A DNA stretch of 43,142 nt from Gnetum montanum. Taxonomy: Eukaryota > Streptophyta > Gnetopsida > Gnetales > Gnetaceae. Location: positions 273,715 through 316,856 of the forward strand of contig MNCI01008322.1 of assembly GCA_015680685.1 (NCBI GenBank). Direction: 5' to 3'. This document shows positions 1-11,690 of this stretch, one piece after another; position 1 is the first letter of the stretch; each line of letters opens with the position of its first letter. The notes under the pieces are model-generated. The model was not told the origin of the DNA. It ran no database searches and was given only the letters and a program-made list of their open reading frames with translations. The position numbers were made by a program, and so were the translations under genes.

Positions 1-227
1 CCTCTTAGCATAGGTGTTACAAAGATAAAAGATATAAAAATCACATACCTCAAGCATACTTAACCATACAACCATGACAATACAAGTAAGTTTGGGAAGA
101 TAATGATTGATTAACCTTAAGTGTTCCATTAGGGTGCGTAAGCACTTAGTCCTTGGAGTTCGATCGGATCGCATGTGAGATGCTCGTATTCGTATGGTTG
201 AGTGTAGGGGTACCTCGCCACTCATCA
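1..227 (+). repeat. LTR, 3' part (U5 end), plus orientation
   Basis: The right part of a long terminal repeat whose left part lies outside the window. It ends in CTCATCA, the terminus shared by every LTR here. Bases 150-227 match the U5 ends of the LTRs ending at 6139, 14975, 25272 and 26933 (GATC-rich block, then ATGGTTGAGTGTAGGGGTAC). No primer binding site follows, and a minus-strand gag starts directly after it, so this is a solo LTR or the 3' LTR of an element inserted into that gag. It is about 80% similar by eye to the inverted copy at the right end of the window. Confidence 0.8.
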
Positions 228-2108
228 TTCGAAAAGCTATTAGTGGTTTATGTTGCATACGTCCAATTCTTAATAGTTGGTCTAGCAACTTGGATGGTTT
301 CAGTGGCAATGTAGTATGTTTAGACCTATCCTTCCTTTCAAAGTTAGGTCTACTTACTATTGATGCATTGGTCCTAGAAGTTGACAATTAGTTACTATAG
401 TCATTGGTAGGGGCCTTGGGTAGGCTGACCTTCAACCCTTAGTTCGAGGTCTTGTTTTCTTTAGTTACAATTGCTATGGTAGTGTTGCTTTGTTTGCTCT
501 TTTCACTGTCTCTTCAAGTCTGTTGGTTTTTATATGATATATAGGTTGGATCATGGTTGGCCTCTATGGAATCCTCTATGTTTTTGGTTTGTGAGAATGC
601 TTGGCTCAAAGACCGTGGATCAAGGTAGTGGATTTTAGACTTGATGAAGTCATTAACTACTCCCTTGAATATGGCTAGCAAGTGGGCTTTAGCTATGAGC
701 TTTGGTATTTCATTTAGTAGTCCATTCCACTACTGAATGAATTTTTGTATGGGTTCAAAGGGCCCTTTCTTAACCTTTATGATTTGATCAAGCATTATGT
801 CAGGCATTAAGTTATACTTAAAGTGGCTAACAAACTGGGGTATTGAGTCTTCTAGAGAGGATATAAACCCTCTAGGAAATGTGTGATACCAATTGATTTC
901 TTTCCTAGTTCAAGACATAGGGAAAATCCTCATGATGGTATGAGGCCATGGCTATAAGAGCAAACATTCAAATTGAAAGGTGATAAGGTGAGCATTAGGG
1001 TTACATTCTTTGTTATATTTACAAAATTGTAGTATGGGGACACCAGGAGGACGTATCAAGGGTGGGACTATAGGAATTATGGGATCATCCTGGTAGAAGT
1101 CCATAATCTTGATGGTTTGTGTGGTAGAGGCTTTAAGCCTCTTCAATTTCTCTATTAGGTCTTGGATCATTTGGAACACTTGATCCAAACCTTGCGGTGA
1201 TCCCATAGTTTATGAGGTTTGTACATAAGGTTGTGGTGTTTGTTGTGAGGCATGTGGCCTCGTTATGGATTGCATGATAGAAGAAAAAGGTTGTGCTATG
1301 GTTGTGGCTTGTGGAACAAATAAAGAAAAAGATTTTTATGTTGATACCTTAGACACAAATGGGACAAACATGGTGTGTGATCCTTGTGTTGCTGGGGATC
1401 TCATGGTGGATCCCATGTGAGTAGTTAAAGGATTTACGATGGTAATATCCACCATTAATGGTTTTGTATATCGTGGCCATGTTGCAAATGACATTGATAT
1501 GTTATAGTTTGTTGGTTGTGGCATTGACTAAGTGTGATGTATAGCTATAATTAACATGGGATCTACCATAGTAGGGTGCAAAGGACTGGAAGATGGTGGA
1601 ACCATGCCCATGGAGAAAAAAAAGGCATTAGGGGATGGTTCTATGATGTTGGGTAATGTTTGTTGGAATAGCCCTCCAAGGATATTTTTAGGCTCAGATT
1701 CTACCCTAAATTCATCCTCTTCTTCATGTTGTTCCCTAAAGGTAGGCTAGTCATCCTCTTCTTCTATGACAATCAATTAGGCTAGAACACTAGAAGTGAT
1801 GTCATTAAGGAAAATGTCTTCATATGGGGAAGGGATGTACTCTTATCCACCCTTGTATATGAGCTCAAATTCTCTTTTTGCCTCAGCTCCAATTTGTTTA
1901 ATTAACATGCTTGCATATATTTTGGCACAAACGAAGTTATAAGAATCTTCATTTATAGCTACAGAATCAAGACTCTCCCCTCTAACTCTCAAAGATCACC
2001 TACACTAAATGACTTTAGGGTCTTTAGGATCATAGACCCTCATGACGTGTTGGTTATGATCTTCACCAGTGAAGGTAAAGGGCAATTTAGTGGATTTTTG
2101 AAAAGACA
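228..2108 (-). pseudogene. Decayed Ty3/gypsy gag, minus strand
   Basis: Read on the minus strand, a broken gag runs from an ATG at 2108 (MSFQKSTKLPFTFTGEDHN...) to 228. Its capsid domain lies at about 920-575: RIFPMS, then WYHTFPRGFISSLED, then FVSHFKYN, a stop in place of the R of the FIQRW motif, then NEIPKL. This is the order expected of the retrotransposon gag family. The longest open piece is 952-1206. Gag forms the particle of an LTR retrotransposon. It is interrupted by stops and frameshifts and cut at 228 by the LTR that starts the window. No zinc knuckle, protease or RT of this element is present, so only its 5' part remains here. The family is firm; the lineage within Ty3/gypsy is not decided. 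Confidence 0.75.
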
Positions 2109-2227
2109 TGGCTATAATACTAAGAATTTCTTAAACAAAATAGGCTACAAATGTTAAAATAAGAGTAAATTCTAGTGAATGGGATTCAAAAACTCTTAGA
2201 GAAAATGAAAATGGTAAAAAATTGTAT

Positions 2228-2247
2228 ACTTACTATAATTAGTAAGT
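2228..2247. repeat. 20-bp palindrome ACTTACTA-TAAT-TAGTAAGT
   Basis: Perfect 8-bp arms around a 4-bp centre. Close relatives of the TTACTAT...ATAGTAA core recur at about 3649-3665 and 3692-3708, flanking a minus-strand TATA-like site. It could be a protein-binding dyad of the minus-strand element's leader or LTR. Confidence 0.55.
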
Positions 2248-2248
2248 G

Positions 2249-3725
2249 GGGGGATAAGGGGGGTTTAATTCTTCACCAGAAATAGAATATTAGTAACATT
2301 GGCTTCAAACCTTACCCAAGTTGGCTTCCCAAGTGCCTCTATGGTAGGTATGGATAGGGGGAAAAGAAGGGGAGGGTGAAATAATGGAAATCTCACACCT
2401 TCTTATTCTAATGTTGGAGAGAGGGGGAGGGGAAAGTTTGAAGACCAAAAATGAAAACTTAGCAATTTCCAAAGATGGTTTTGGCAGGTTGTCAACTTTC
2501 ACAAAAAAGGAGGAAAAAGTAGGCTTGGTTAGTATGGAAACCAAAGTTGGTTTAGTAACAAAGATTATGGCAATGAAAATTAAATGTTTATCGAGGCTTT
2601 TGCACTGACTTTGCTCTAGGAATTCACAATAGATGTTGTGAAATTCTAGCACCCAAACCACCTGTAGCTTCCATGTTAAGGTTTTTGCCATAGGGGGGAG
2701 GGAATGGCAGCATTGGATTCCTTAGGAGTTTTGGCTAGAAAATGGCTTTAACTTGCGACAAAAGTAGATCTAGTTATAAAATTGGTTTAAAAATTCACCA
2801 ATGCTGGCCTCCCAACTACTTCCACACTGGGTATGGTAGAGGGGTGGAAAGAAGCAGGGTGAGATTATGGGAATCTCACACCTCCCACCTCAATGTTGAT
2901 GAGAGGGAAAGGTTGAAAACCTTAAAACTTATCTAAACAATATAAAAATAATAAATTTATGTTTAAACACAAAACTCAAAACCTAAAACTTTATTGAGAA
3001 AAGAATAAAAAGAAAGTTAGAGAAATGTGTACAAATGATGCTTGGATGAGCAAAAAAAGTGGGTTCACTTGTGTAAGAGTTCAAAGCTCGTTGAAGCCGA
3101 GGTGATCTACTCCACAATTCGGGTGCTAAGCCACTCTTGATGTTATTGAACCTTTCTTTGTTGTTGCAACCTTGGATCTACCAATTGGGTCGCTACTAGG
3201 GGGTGAGAAAGGTGGAATATTTGGATGCCAAGTTGCTCCATGCTAGGTTTGGAATCCCAAAAGTGTAGTGGTAACATCAAAAATCCACCAAATCTCAAGG
3301 CCTCACTACTTCCACACTAGGGTTTAAGAGTGTGCAAGTATGGGAACTTGCAAGAGCTCTTGTGTGCCTAAAAATGCCCCAAGAGTGGCATTGTGTGTAT
3401 GAAAATTACTTAAACTTGCTAAACTACCAAAGTTCTTATATGTCAAAAATGGTTGAACGTGAGAAACACTGCTAGAACCTTCAACTAGTGTTTGAGGTTG
3501 GCTTTTATAGGGTCTTTGGGCCATAAATGAGGCTGAAAATTGGCAATGATTGGGCTACAAATTGGCTGCAAAATAGCTACAAAATTGATGTAATTGAGCT
3601 ACAAATTAGCTATCAAATTTAGGTGAAATGGGTGCCAAATTTGGGGGGTTACTATACATAGTAAGTGCTTCCCCCATGGCCATTCAATTTACTATAAATA
3701 GTAACTGAGGCACACCTCAAACGCT
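2249..3725 (-). repeat. Probable LTR/leader of the minus-strand gag element
   Basis: This stretch lies upstream of the minus-strand gag and has no coding signal. On the minus strand it shows LTR-like order: two TTACTAT..ATAGTAA dyads (3708-3649), then CTATAAAAGC at 3510-3501 as a TATA box, then AATAAAG near 2990 as a possible polyadenylation signal. Exact termini and a primer binding site were not found, so borders are approximate. The short ORFs here (2305-2691, 3324-3524) resemble nothing known. Confidence 0.4.
2321..2920. repeat. Diverged direct repeat, copies 2321-2446 and 2803-2920
   Basis: Both copies contain GGC(T)TCCCAA, a GGTATGG..AG..GGGG-rich stretch, then GAAATCTCACACC or GAATCTCACACC and an ATGTTG-GAGAGGG tail. 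They are about 480 bp apart and roughly 70% similar by eye. A third fragment near 3300-3320 repeats the 'ACTACTTCCACACT' part. Internal duplications of this kind are common in LTR leaders. Confidence 0.6.
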
Positions 3726-3853
3726 AGAGATGAATCTTCCACGATGAGCTATCCACCATGCTTATTGAGGTGGTTGGCCATCGTTGAAGTGCATGAATTA
3801 ATGAATTTTGCTTCTTGTGACTTCCACATTATGGGATTGAATTTTCCATGTTA

Positions 3854-4110
3854 TGGGGAAACTTTCCAAGCTAGGGGGAAACTCTCTAGGCTGGGGAAAA
3901 AGTTTCCAACTGAGGAGAAAGCTTTCCAAGCTAGGGGAAAAGTTTCTAAGCTGGGGATTGGGGGGAAAGTTTCCAAGGCGGAAGGGGGGGGGGGGGGAAA
4001 AAACTTTCTAGGCTAGGGGAAAAGTTTCCAAGCTAGGGAAAAACTTTGACATTGGGGGTGAAAGTTTCCAAGCTAGGGGAAAACTTGGACATTGGGGGCG
4101 AACGTTTCCA
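3854..4110. repeat. G-rich minisatellite (18-24 bp unit)
   Basis: About ten degenerate copies of a unit like GGGGAAAAGTTTCCAAGCTA, including variants with GACATTGGGGGTGAA and a run of 14 G at 3984-3997. G and A dominate the plus strand. The ORF across it only reflects the repeat. It lies just beyond the presumed LTR of the minus-strand element and may belong to its U3. Confidence 0.75.
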
Positions 4111-4910
4111 AATTGTGCATTTTGTCTCCACGTTGAAGAGGGAAAAGTCTTCAAAATTTCCATCCTTCCATGTTGGGGGTAGGCAAGATCNTAAAAAAAT
4201 TTAAAAATTATTTCTATGATACTTAATCCAAACAAAAAAAATTTGTGTGGAACCCAAATCTTTTTTGCAAACCTAAATCCAAAAAAATCTAAAACCTAAA
4301 GTATTGGTTTATGGGGATATTTATATTTAAAAATTATTTCTATGATACCAAAACTCAAAGACTAAATATTTATAATGTAGTGATACCCAAACCTAAAAAA
4401 TAACTATTTTTTATCTAGATACCAAAACAATGGTAGTCAAGAGATCCTCCACATATTATTAGTAATGTTTGTGCATAAGGAAGCTAGTGGATCATGAGTG
4501 TTTTCTTTGTATTAAAGGCTTTAGTACTCTCTTCTTATTCCCAATAGCAAGATGCCACCATCCTTTTAAGATAGTACTTTGGTGATTGAGCATTGAATCT
4601 CTGAGTAATAATCCTTTTGGTCAACCCAATTTTATTGAAAGAAGAATAGAATGATGATCTTCTATATAAGTAGCTACCTATTAAAATTAGAAAGCTATTG
4701 CAACCTATTTTCTTTGTTGTTGAAAGTTAGTTGAAAATAGATTTTTAGATTACAAATTTTTCATAGTTGAAAGACTTTTCCAAGTCATACTTAAAAAGAA
4801 CAATGGTGGCCTTCATTGACATGCTACATAGGGAAAGATAACTGTAAGGTTAAAGTGCAACATTGAAAGGAAAATGATGTTATTCTTCCCCTTGTATGCA
4901 GTCCTAGTAA
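4111..4910. other. No gene seen
   Basis: AT-rich sequence with an N at 4191. A short diverged direct repeat (AAAAATTATTTCTATGATAC at 4203 and about 4328) is the only structure seen. Stops in all frames. Confidence 0.5.
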
Positions 4911-5132
4911 AAAAATGTCATTTTATTTATTTGGTTTTCTTTACTTAGTTTAAATGGTGAAGAAGAAATAATTCAAATAAAAGAGGTTGATTTTGATTTA
5001 GCTTCTATGTGGTCAAATGGTTAATGTAGTTGGCATGAATCAAGACTAGTTACTGTTGATGCTTGTTTTGCAGCTTTACTGCACATTAACCACAATTATC
5101 AATCACTACCTTAGCCACTCAGTGCATAGTGC
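4911..5132 (+). repeat. 220-bp tandem repeat, unit 1
   Basis: Starts with AAAAATGTCATTTT and ends with CAGTGCATAGT. Unit 2 starts at 5133 with the same words (AAAAAATGTCATTTTGTTTA) and is broken at 5215 by retrotransposon A. The rest of unit 2 continues at 26934-27077. Both units contain GATTTAGCTTCTAYGTGG and CACTACCTTAGCCA. Confidence 0.8.
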
Positions 5133-5215
5133 AAAAAATGTCATTTTGTTTATTTGATTCTTCTTTACTTGGTTTAAACGATGAAGAAGATACAATTCAA
5201 ATAAAAGATATTAAG
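5133..5215 (+). repeat. 220-bp tandem repeat, unit 2, left half
   Basis: Matches 4911-4990 and ends at the 5' LTR of element A. Its last bases, TTAAG, pair with ATAAG at 26934-26938 as a 5-bp target duplication with one mismatch. Confidence 0.8.
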
Positions 5216-6139
5216 TGATGAAATATCAAATAAGACAATTACATTGATGCATGCCTATCAATGTAGCCCCATCGATGCATTCCCATCAATGCATCTAGGG
5301 ATGGATTGACACATGTGTGTCAATACTAATTCAGCCATTGCTTATATAAGTGCACACACTTGCTACATTTATGGCACCATTTGATTAGTACCTTAATTAG
5401 ACTCTTGTAGTTTCTTTTCATAGAACTTAGAAAACTTTTTCCTTTGAATGCCTGTAGCATGGATTGAATTGGTTGTACAACATTTTATTCGAGTGCAATA
5501 TGTACATAGTTACATATTTTATTTGAATTGAACATAGTTACACGAATGTCAATAAAATCATTAAAATCAAGATTTCCTTCATCCATTGTAGCATTTGAAT
5601 TAGTTTAAGTTTATTTTTTAACATTTTACTTTGGATGCAATTCACTTTCTTGTCTTTAAGTACTTAATATTATAATTTGTAATTAATGTGAGTACAACCA
5701 CTTCAAGCATAATATATTAATGCTTGGTAATCTTAGTAGTGGATACATAGTACACCCAATAATAAATACTTGGTAACTCAGTAGCATTAGTATATATTTA
5801 GGATGTGTACAAAAAGTGAAAATGGATGCTCCATGTTTAGGATAATTTAATTAATTAATTATATAATTTAAACAATTAAACCTTCATTTATTTAAACCAT
5901 TTCATAGATAAAAAATAATAAAATTTATAAAAATTAAATATCTCACACCTCAATCATACTTAGCCATACAAATGAGTTAACACAAGTGAGAATTGGGAAG
6001 GTAATGACTAGTAACCATGTTTTTCACCATCAAAGGATATAAGCCACTTAGGTAAATGTAGTCTATAGAATTTGACCAGATCACATGTACACACTAGTGA
6101 TTCATATGGTTGAGTGTAGGCCATACTTGTTGCTCATCA
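5216..6139 (+). repeat. 5' LTR of element A (924 bp)
   Basis: Begins TGATGAAATATC, ends TTGCTCATCA. U3 has a cluster of CATCGATG-like words (CATTGATGCAT, ATCAATG, CATCGATGCAT, CATCAATGCATC at 5249-5295), then a TATA box TATATAAG at 5343-5350. The U5 end matches all other LTRs of the window. Confidence 0.88.
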
Positions 6140-6140
6140 T

Positions 6141-6158
6141 TGGCACTATTGCCATGGC
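6141..6158 (+). promoter_or_regulatory. Primer binding site of element A (tRNA-Asp type, decayed)
   Basis: TGGCACTATTGCCATGGC lies one base after the LTR. It matches 12 of 18 positions of TGGCGCCGTTGCCGGGGA, the complement of the 3' end of plant tRNA-Asp used by Athila/Tat elements. Four of the six differences are C-to-T or G-to-A. Confidence 0.65.
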
Positions 6159-6292
6159 CTTCATTTTAGCTAAGTACACTAAGTATTTTTAGATAGTGCA
6201 ATCATACAAAGTTTTTGTAAAAATATATAATGCATCACCTTTTAAGAAAATAATAATATCTATTAAAGCACATGATATAAGAACAAACTAAG

Positions 6293-7800
6293 ATGTCTTT
6301 TTCTCACACGACTAATTCACCACCTCCTAATGACTCTAACCAACATGATGGACCTAAATCCTTCTTAAAACTTATGCAATGGCTAGCTACTGATCACTAA
6401 TGGTTATGGGAGACATCTTTCTCATGCCTAAGACGTCTCTCTGAATTTGCCTTCAAATCTAGGAAGACATATTTGTTTTCTAAAAGATGTCTTTTTAAAG
6501 TCTCCATGCTTGAAGATATCTTTGCTCAATGGAAGACATCTTTCTGCTTTTGATTTGCATTCTATAAAGATGTCTTTGCCTCATGAAAGATGTCTTTGCT
6601 ATTTCTGAAGATGTTTTCTTCATCCCAAATCTACCAAGACATCTTTTACTTCCTAGAGATTTCTTTCTTCATCTTCCTTTGTCTTTTGAATGCATTATTC
6701 CTTGTTCATAGTCTTGACCTTCCGCATTCTTAGATGATGATAACTTTTCTTGTTCAATATCAAGTCCTTATTGACATTCTGTAGATGTTCATTTAAAGTC
6801 ATGTGGGTGACCTCCTCCTTTGAGCTCTAGGATAATTCGTTCAATGTCCTATTTAGCTCATCTTAATCTCGTGTGTATGTAGTCCTACAAATAAAATAAC
6901 CATACAGCCATGAAAAAAAATTTTGTCTCTATTTTACTTAAACATTTTGAGCATACCAAAACACATCAAAAGGTCAATAGGACTCTCCATTCAAAAAAAA
7001 AAGATATACGTTTCTGTGATCTCAAGGAGCAAGCATAACTAGATGAAGTGATATAGATGAAAACCTTGCTAATTTAAAAATTTATCACAAAGATATCAGC
7101 CAAGGTAGATAAGATATGGAACTACTTAGATGAGAATTTATAGAGAGCTCTAAAAATTAGGAGGAGAAAATGAAGTAAGAGAATTGAGATAAGGACAGAA
7201 GGAGAAGAAGGAATACAAGAAAGAACTGCTATCAATAGAAAGGTACGGCTAAAGTAGTTAATGGGGTTGTAGATTCAAAGACAAAGGAAAATTGATGTAA
7301 CATCTACTAGTATAAGCATTCCAAGGGATGTTGCCTGATACTTTCACATCTACAAGTATCTAGGGTCTACACTTTGAATCCAAATTTTTCAAAAATCAAC
7401 TACCTATGAGATTACCTTATCCATAAGGTAATTATCAATAGTAGTTCCACCAATAATAGTATTATCCAAGTGGAGCATCACCTCAACCTCATGACCATTA
7501 TCATCAATGGAAAATCCACAATTGTGTGGGATGTCACCACCATGACAACAACATCCTTATTATTAACCAAATCCATATAGATATTATGTCCAACAACCTA
7601 TATCCCCTTGTGGTTTTGCAAGCCATGCTTCTTTCTCCCATCACTATTATCCCCCTAAATATCACAAAATAACCACTCCACGAGCTAAATCTTTTTTCAC
7701 TTATCCTTCTCATTATTCACCACAACACTTTACACCTTCTAATTTCACTTTCTTGCCACCTACACTACCTATGCAAGGTGAAATCCCACTGCAACCTTAG
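6293..7800 (+). pseudogene. Element A gag, broken, with a foreign insert
   Basis: The start is placed at ATG 6293 because its first codons (MSFSHTTNSPPPN) align with the gag start of the nested element at 15127 (MSSSHKHED). Homology is lost at about 6400 and resumes at about 7095 (DKIWNYLDENL, matching DKLWDSLDEKF at 16652 onwards), so the central capsid domain is missing. In its place is unrelated sequence rich in AAGATGTCTT/AAGACATCTT words. The 3' part (7415-7800) encodes a decayed Tyr/Gln/Pro-rich tail like that at 16970-17340. Stops and frameshifts throughout; it cannot make a working Gag. Confidence 0.65.
6405..6655. repeat. Cluster of AAGAYRTCTT motifs within gag A
   Basis: About ten words such as AGACATCTTT (6411), AAGACGTCTCT (6430), AAAGATGTCTTT (6483, 6562, 6584), AAGATATCTTT (6512) and AAGACATCTTTT (6638), spaced 20-30 bp apart. 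The same motif fills the U3 of the solo LTR at 37.6-37.9 kb. It probably came from a related LTR inserted into gag. Confidence 0.6.
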
Positions 7801-8059
7801 TAACATAATGTCATAAGGGTCATGAACTTATACAAAAATTACAATTCAAGTGGTTCTAAGTGTAAGACTAGAAAAAGGGCTTTCTTCAAATCCAATAGTC
7901 CACCTAAACCCTCAAAAGCATCTGTGGTTGCTAATCCTTCACAAACTATCTCAGAAATTATCAATGAGCTATCTTCAAACCAAAGGTCCCAAAATATGCA
8001 TACTATCATGTTAACTTATGCAATTACCAACTGAATTAAGTTAGGACATCTTCCCATGA

Positions 8060-8440
8060 AAAGATCCAATCCTAGAAGTCCTCTAATCTACTTATTCATT
8101 GTAAGAAATGATCCATGTAAAGCTCTAATAGACTTAGGTTTTGAAATAAACTTAATCTCACAAGAGATGTATAAAACTTGAAACTTATCTCTACTAAAAA
8201 AATGTAATATCAAGTTAGAGCTTGTTAATTAATCCATCACTATTTCCTTGAGATTGGTAAATGATATTGTGACTTCCATTTATGGATGGTCTTATCTAGT
8301 AGATTTCTAGGTAATCCATGTGAACAACTATAACAGGTACTTTCCAATTATCATGGAAAGAGGGCTTGGTTGAGCATAGTTGATGCCAAGCTAGAAATTA
8401 AAGACCTTTCCTTGGAAATCTTCAAGAAAAATGACTTTGG
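8060..8440 (+). pseudogene. Element A retroviral-type aspartic protease, decayed
   Basis: The motif CKALIDLGFEINLI (GAC codon at 8131-8133) is the active-site loop of the protease. The DLG form, in place of DSG or DTG, is usual in Athila/Tat elements. It is followed by a short Y-K-rich helix (SQEMYKT) and a decayed VTSIYGWSYLVDF flap/strand region. The protease would cut the Gag-Pol polyprotein. Several stops and frame changes inactivate it. This segment has no counterpart in the nested element. Confidence 0.6.
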
Positions 8441-8699
8441 AAAAGTAAAGAAGAAGAGGGTTGCATGCATCATGTAGAGTGACATAGTATGCCATTGCAT
8501 GAAAAAAATTTGAACCATTAAGAGCACATACATCACAACATGCAATAAATATACCAAAACATCAAACATTCAAAGGTGCCTATATGAAGTAGCCACAAAA
8601 TGAGAGTAGATCCAATGGCTAACAATAGATGATAACTCTAGTTCAAAAATGTGCATGGAACTAGTTGAACTCCTCACAAGTGCTTATATCAATAAGATG

Positions 8700-10370
8700 G
8701 ATGAAATGGAGAAAATTCAAAGTCAACTATTTCACACAAAAATAGAAATGAATTGGTGAGAGTTTGAAATCCATGATGGTTTCAAAAAAGAACCCCTTGA
8801 ATTCAAATCTTTACTAACAACTTTGGAGTATGTATTTCTTGATAATGTCAAGTTATTAATCATCAATGCTAACCTCACTAAAGAAGACAAAGGGAAGTTG
8901 CTAAAAGTTGTAAATAAATGGCCCATAGTCTTTTCCTAGTCATATAATAAATTAACTAGAATAGATTCGCACATATGCCAACACTGGATCTATATGAACT
9001 CCATCATTAAACCAAAGAAACATTTATAAAGCAGGTTGAATCCAAATCTTAAATAAGTTATTAAAATTGATGTTGAAAAATTTCTTAAAGTAGGATGTAT
9101 CTATCCTATGGTAGACAATGAGTGGGTAAGTCTACTTGTTATTATACCAAAGAAATGATAATAATAAAGGATCTATATAGACTTTAGGCTATTGAACATG
9201 GCCACATTCAAAGATCATTTTCCATTGCCATTTGTGGACCAAGTATTGGATACAATTATAAGACACAATTACTATAGTTTTCTAGATGGGTACAATGGCT
9301 ATAACCAAATCCAAATTATAGCAAACACATAGGTCAGGATAAATTTCACAAGTCCTTATAGGACTTTCGCATATAAGAAGATGTCCTTTGGCCTCTATAA
9401 TGCTCCTATAACTTTCCAATGCTTATTCCTAAGCATCTTTCAGCAACAAATTGGTAGTGGTATGGAAGTCTTCATGGATGACTTTTCCACCTATGGTACT
9501 AATTTTAAACATGCATTGTACCATCTTAAGTAGGTACTAAAATTATGTGTAGAGACAAAATTGTGGCTCAACTGGTGGAAGAGCCACTTAATGGTTAGAT
9601 ATGACATTGTCTTGGAACACAAGATTTCAAGGAAAATAATTGAGGTGAACCCTAAAAAGGTAAGGGTCATCCAAGGAATAATTAAACAACCTAAAATTAT
9701 CAAAGATGTGAGGTCGTTCCTTGGTCATACGGGTTACTATAGATGCCTCATCAAAAATTTCTCTAAAATCATCAAACCACTAATAGAGCTCACCAAGAAT
9801 GATGAAGTCTTCAAATGGACCAAGGAATGTAAACAAGCATTCCAATACTTAAAGTAAAAGCTCATAGAAACTCCAAGTCTACACATCTTGGATTAGTCTA
9901 AACCATTGTATATGATGATAGATGCAACTAATTGTGCCTTGGAAGTAGTGCCTAAATAAATGGATGATTAAAAACATCCATATTATATCCATTATGCAAG
10001 CAGAAACATTGTAGATGCACAACTTAACTACATCACCACTAAAAAATAACTCATGGAAATGGTGTATGCCTTGGAATATATCAAGCATGATGTGCTTGGA
10101 TATCCAAATTTTGTGTACAAAACCATAGTGCAATCTGATTTTTGATAGCAAACTAGCTATAAGTCCCCATGTTATACAATGATTGGTGATCTTACAAGAA
10201 TTTGATCTCACCATGGTGGATAGAAAAGGGATCAAGAATATGGTTGTAAATCATTTGTCTTTATTCAAATGGAATATAAATGATGAGGAAGAACCTTTAT
10301 CTGATCAATATCCAGATAAACTCTTCTTTGCTAAGCCCATCAAAGTTCAAGCACTAAGGGTCATAAATTG
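8700..10370 (+). pseudogene. Element A reverse transcriptase-RNase H, broken
   Basis: An N-terminal PLEFKSLLTTLEYVFLDN block (from about 8796) is typical of Athila/Tat RT. It is followed by IYPMVDNEWVSLLVIIPKK, the FRLLNMATFKDHFPLPFVDQ block (9180-9245), TFAYKKMSFGLYNAPITFQ, and FMDDFSTYG with both catalytic Asp kept at 9477-9482. Next comes SFLGHTGYYRCLIKNFSKI (9714-9770) and the RNase H domain with DATN (9920 region) and an ITTKK*LM helix in which the catalytic Glu is lost. Pieces are open at 9561-9857 and 10183-10371. Homologous to 17700-19190 in the nested element. Multiple stops; not functional. Confidence 0.8.
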
Positions 10371-10519
10371 ATATTTTGAGTTTCTATTTTATCTACTCAT
10401 ATAAAAGACTCCTACGAAATGTGATCATAGAAAGAAATAACATTTTCTTTACAACGTTAAAAAATACATGAAGATCAAAGATAACATGTACAAGGTTTGT
10501 GCCAATGACCTAGTATGAT

Positions 10520-11690
10520 GGTGCATATGTGATGTAGATTAGTTGAGAGTCCTCCAAGATTCTCATGAAGGTTCTTGTAAGGGCCACTACATAGGAAGGA
10601 GGACAGCCACAAAGATCCTCATGGTAGGGTACTTTTGGCTAATAATCTTCAGGGATGCTCACCATTTCTTTCTTTCATGTGAGAGGTGTTAATGAGATGG
10701 AGAAATGACCACATGAATGGAAGGGTCCTAATAGTGGATTCAACCACTAGAGGCTTTTAACCTTTAGATAATTAATTTCATTGGATCAATTATTCCATGT
10801 CGAATGCGAAGGCCTACATTATAGTCATTATTGACAACTATACTAAGTAGGTTAAATTTGCAATCATATCTAATTGTACATCTACCATTACAACTTGATT
10901 TTTTCAACAATAGGTGGTAAATAGGTTTGGTATGCCTAGAGCACTAATTTTAGACAACAGAACATATTTCATAGGTTCTACATTTCACAAGTTAATGTAA
11001 TGCTTACACGTGCAACATAAACTCATAACACCCTATCACCCCCAATGGTCAAGCAAATATCACCAACAAGAAAATCACAAGAATTCTAACATAACCATCA
11101 ATAGATATAGGAAAGATTGTAGTACCAAACTCAACAATGCTCTTTGGGCATATTACTCAACATGAAATCTTCCTATAGGTTCCTCTCCCTATGAGTTAGT
11201 CTATAAAAAGTTACCTAAACTTTCAATTCAAACTAAACTTTGTATACTCCCAACTACCTATGAACTTAATATAGACATTAACCTAGCATAGAAAGAATGA
11301 CTTATGATACTCAACATGCTAAATGAAAATCGAAGAGTACTACTAATAATAAATAAAGTGCATAAGACATAATAAACAACATCATGATGTACCAATTAGA
11401 AAAGTTACATTCAAACCAAGAGACAAGGTTTTCTATTAGAATCCCATGTATGTGCCACAACAAACTAAGTTCTAGATGTTATGGAAAGGACCACATATTA
11501 TCCACTCAGCTTTTCCTTCTAGTGTTCTGATAATTTACTATCCAACAAGCCCTATATGCTAGTCAACATCTAGCAACTTAAACCATTTATGAACTTCCAA
11601 GTAATTGACTATAACACTAACACCTTTGGTTAAGAACAAGCACACTCAATTTTCTAAATCTCCTCCATTCAACTTAGTCGTGGGGAAGAT
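10520..11690 (+). pseudogene. Element A integrase, broken
   Basis: The zinc-binding HHCC module is recognisable as GHYIGRRTATKIL...DAHHFFLSCERC (10576-10690). The DDE core is heavily frameshifted; parts align with ISNNGIHF and PYHSQANGQVE of the nested element. The block ends near 11690 with a CTTAGTCGTGGGGAAGAT tail matching CTCAGTCATGGGGGAGAT at 20574. Integrase would insert the cDNA. Stops occur every few dozen bases. Confidence 0.7.
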
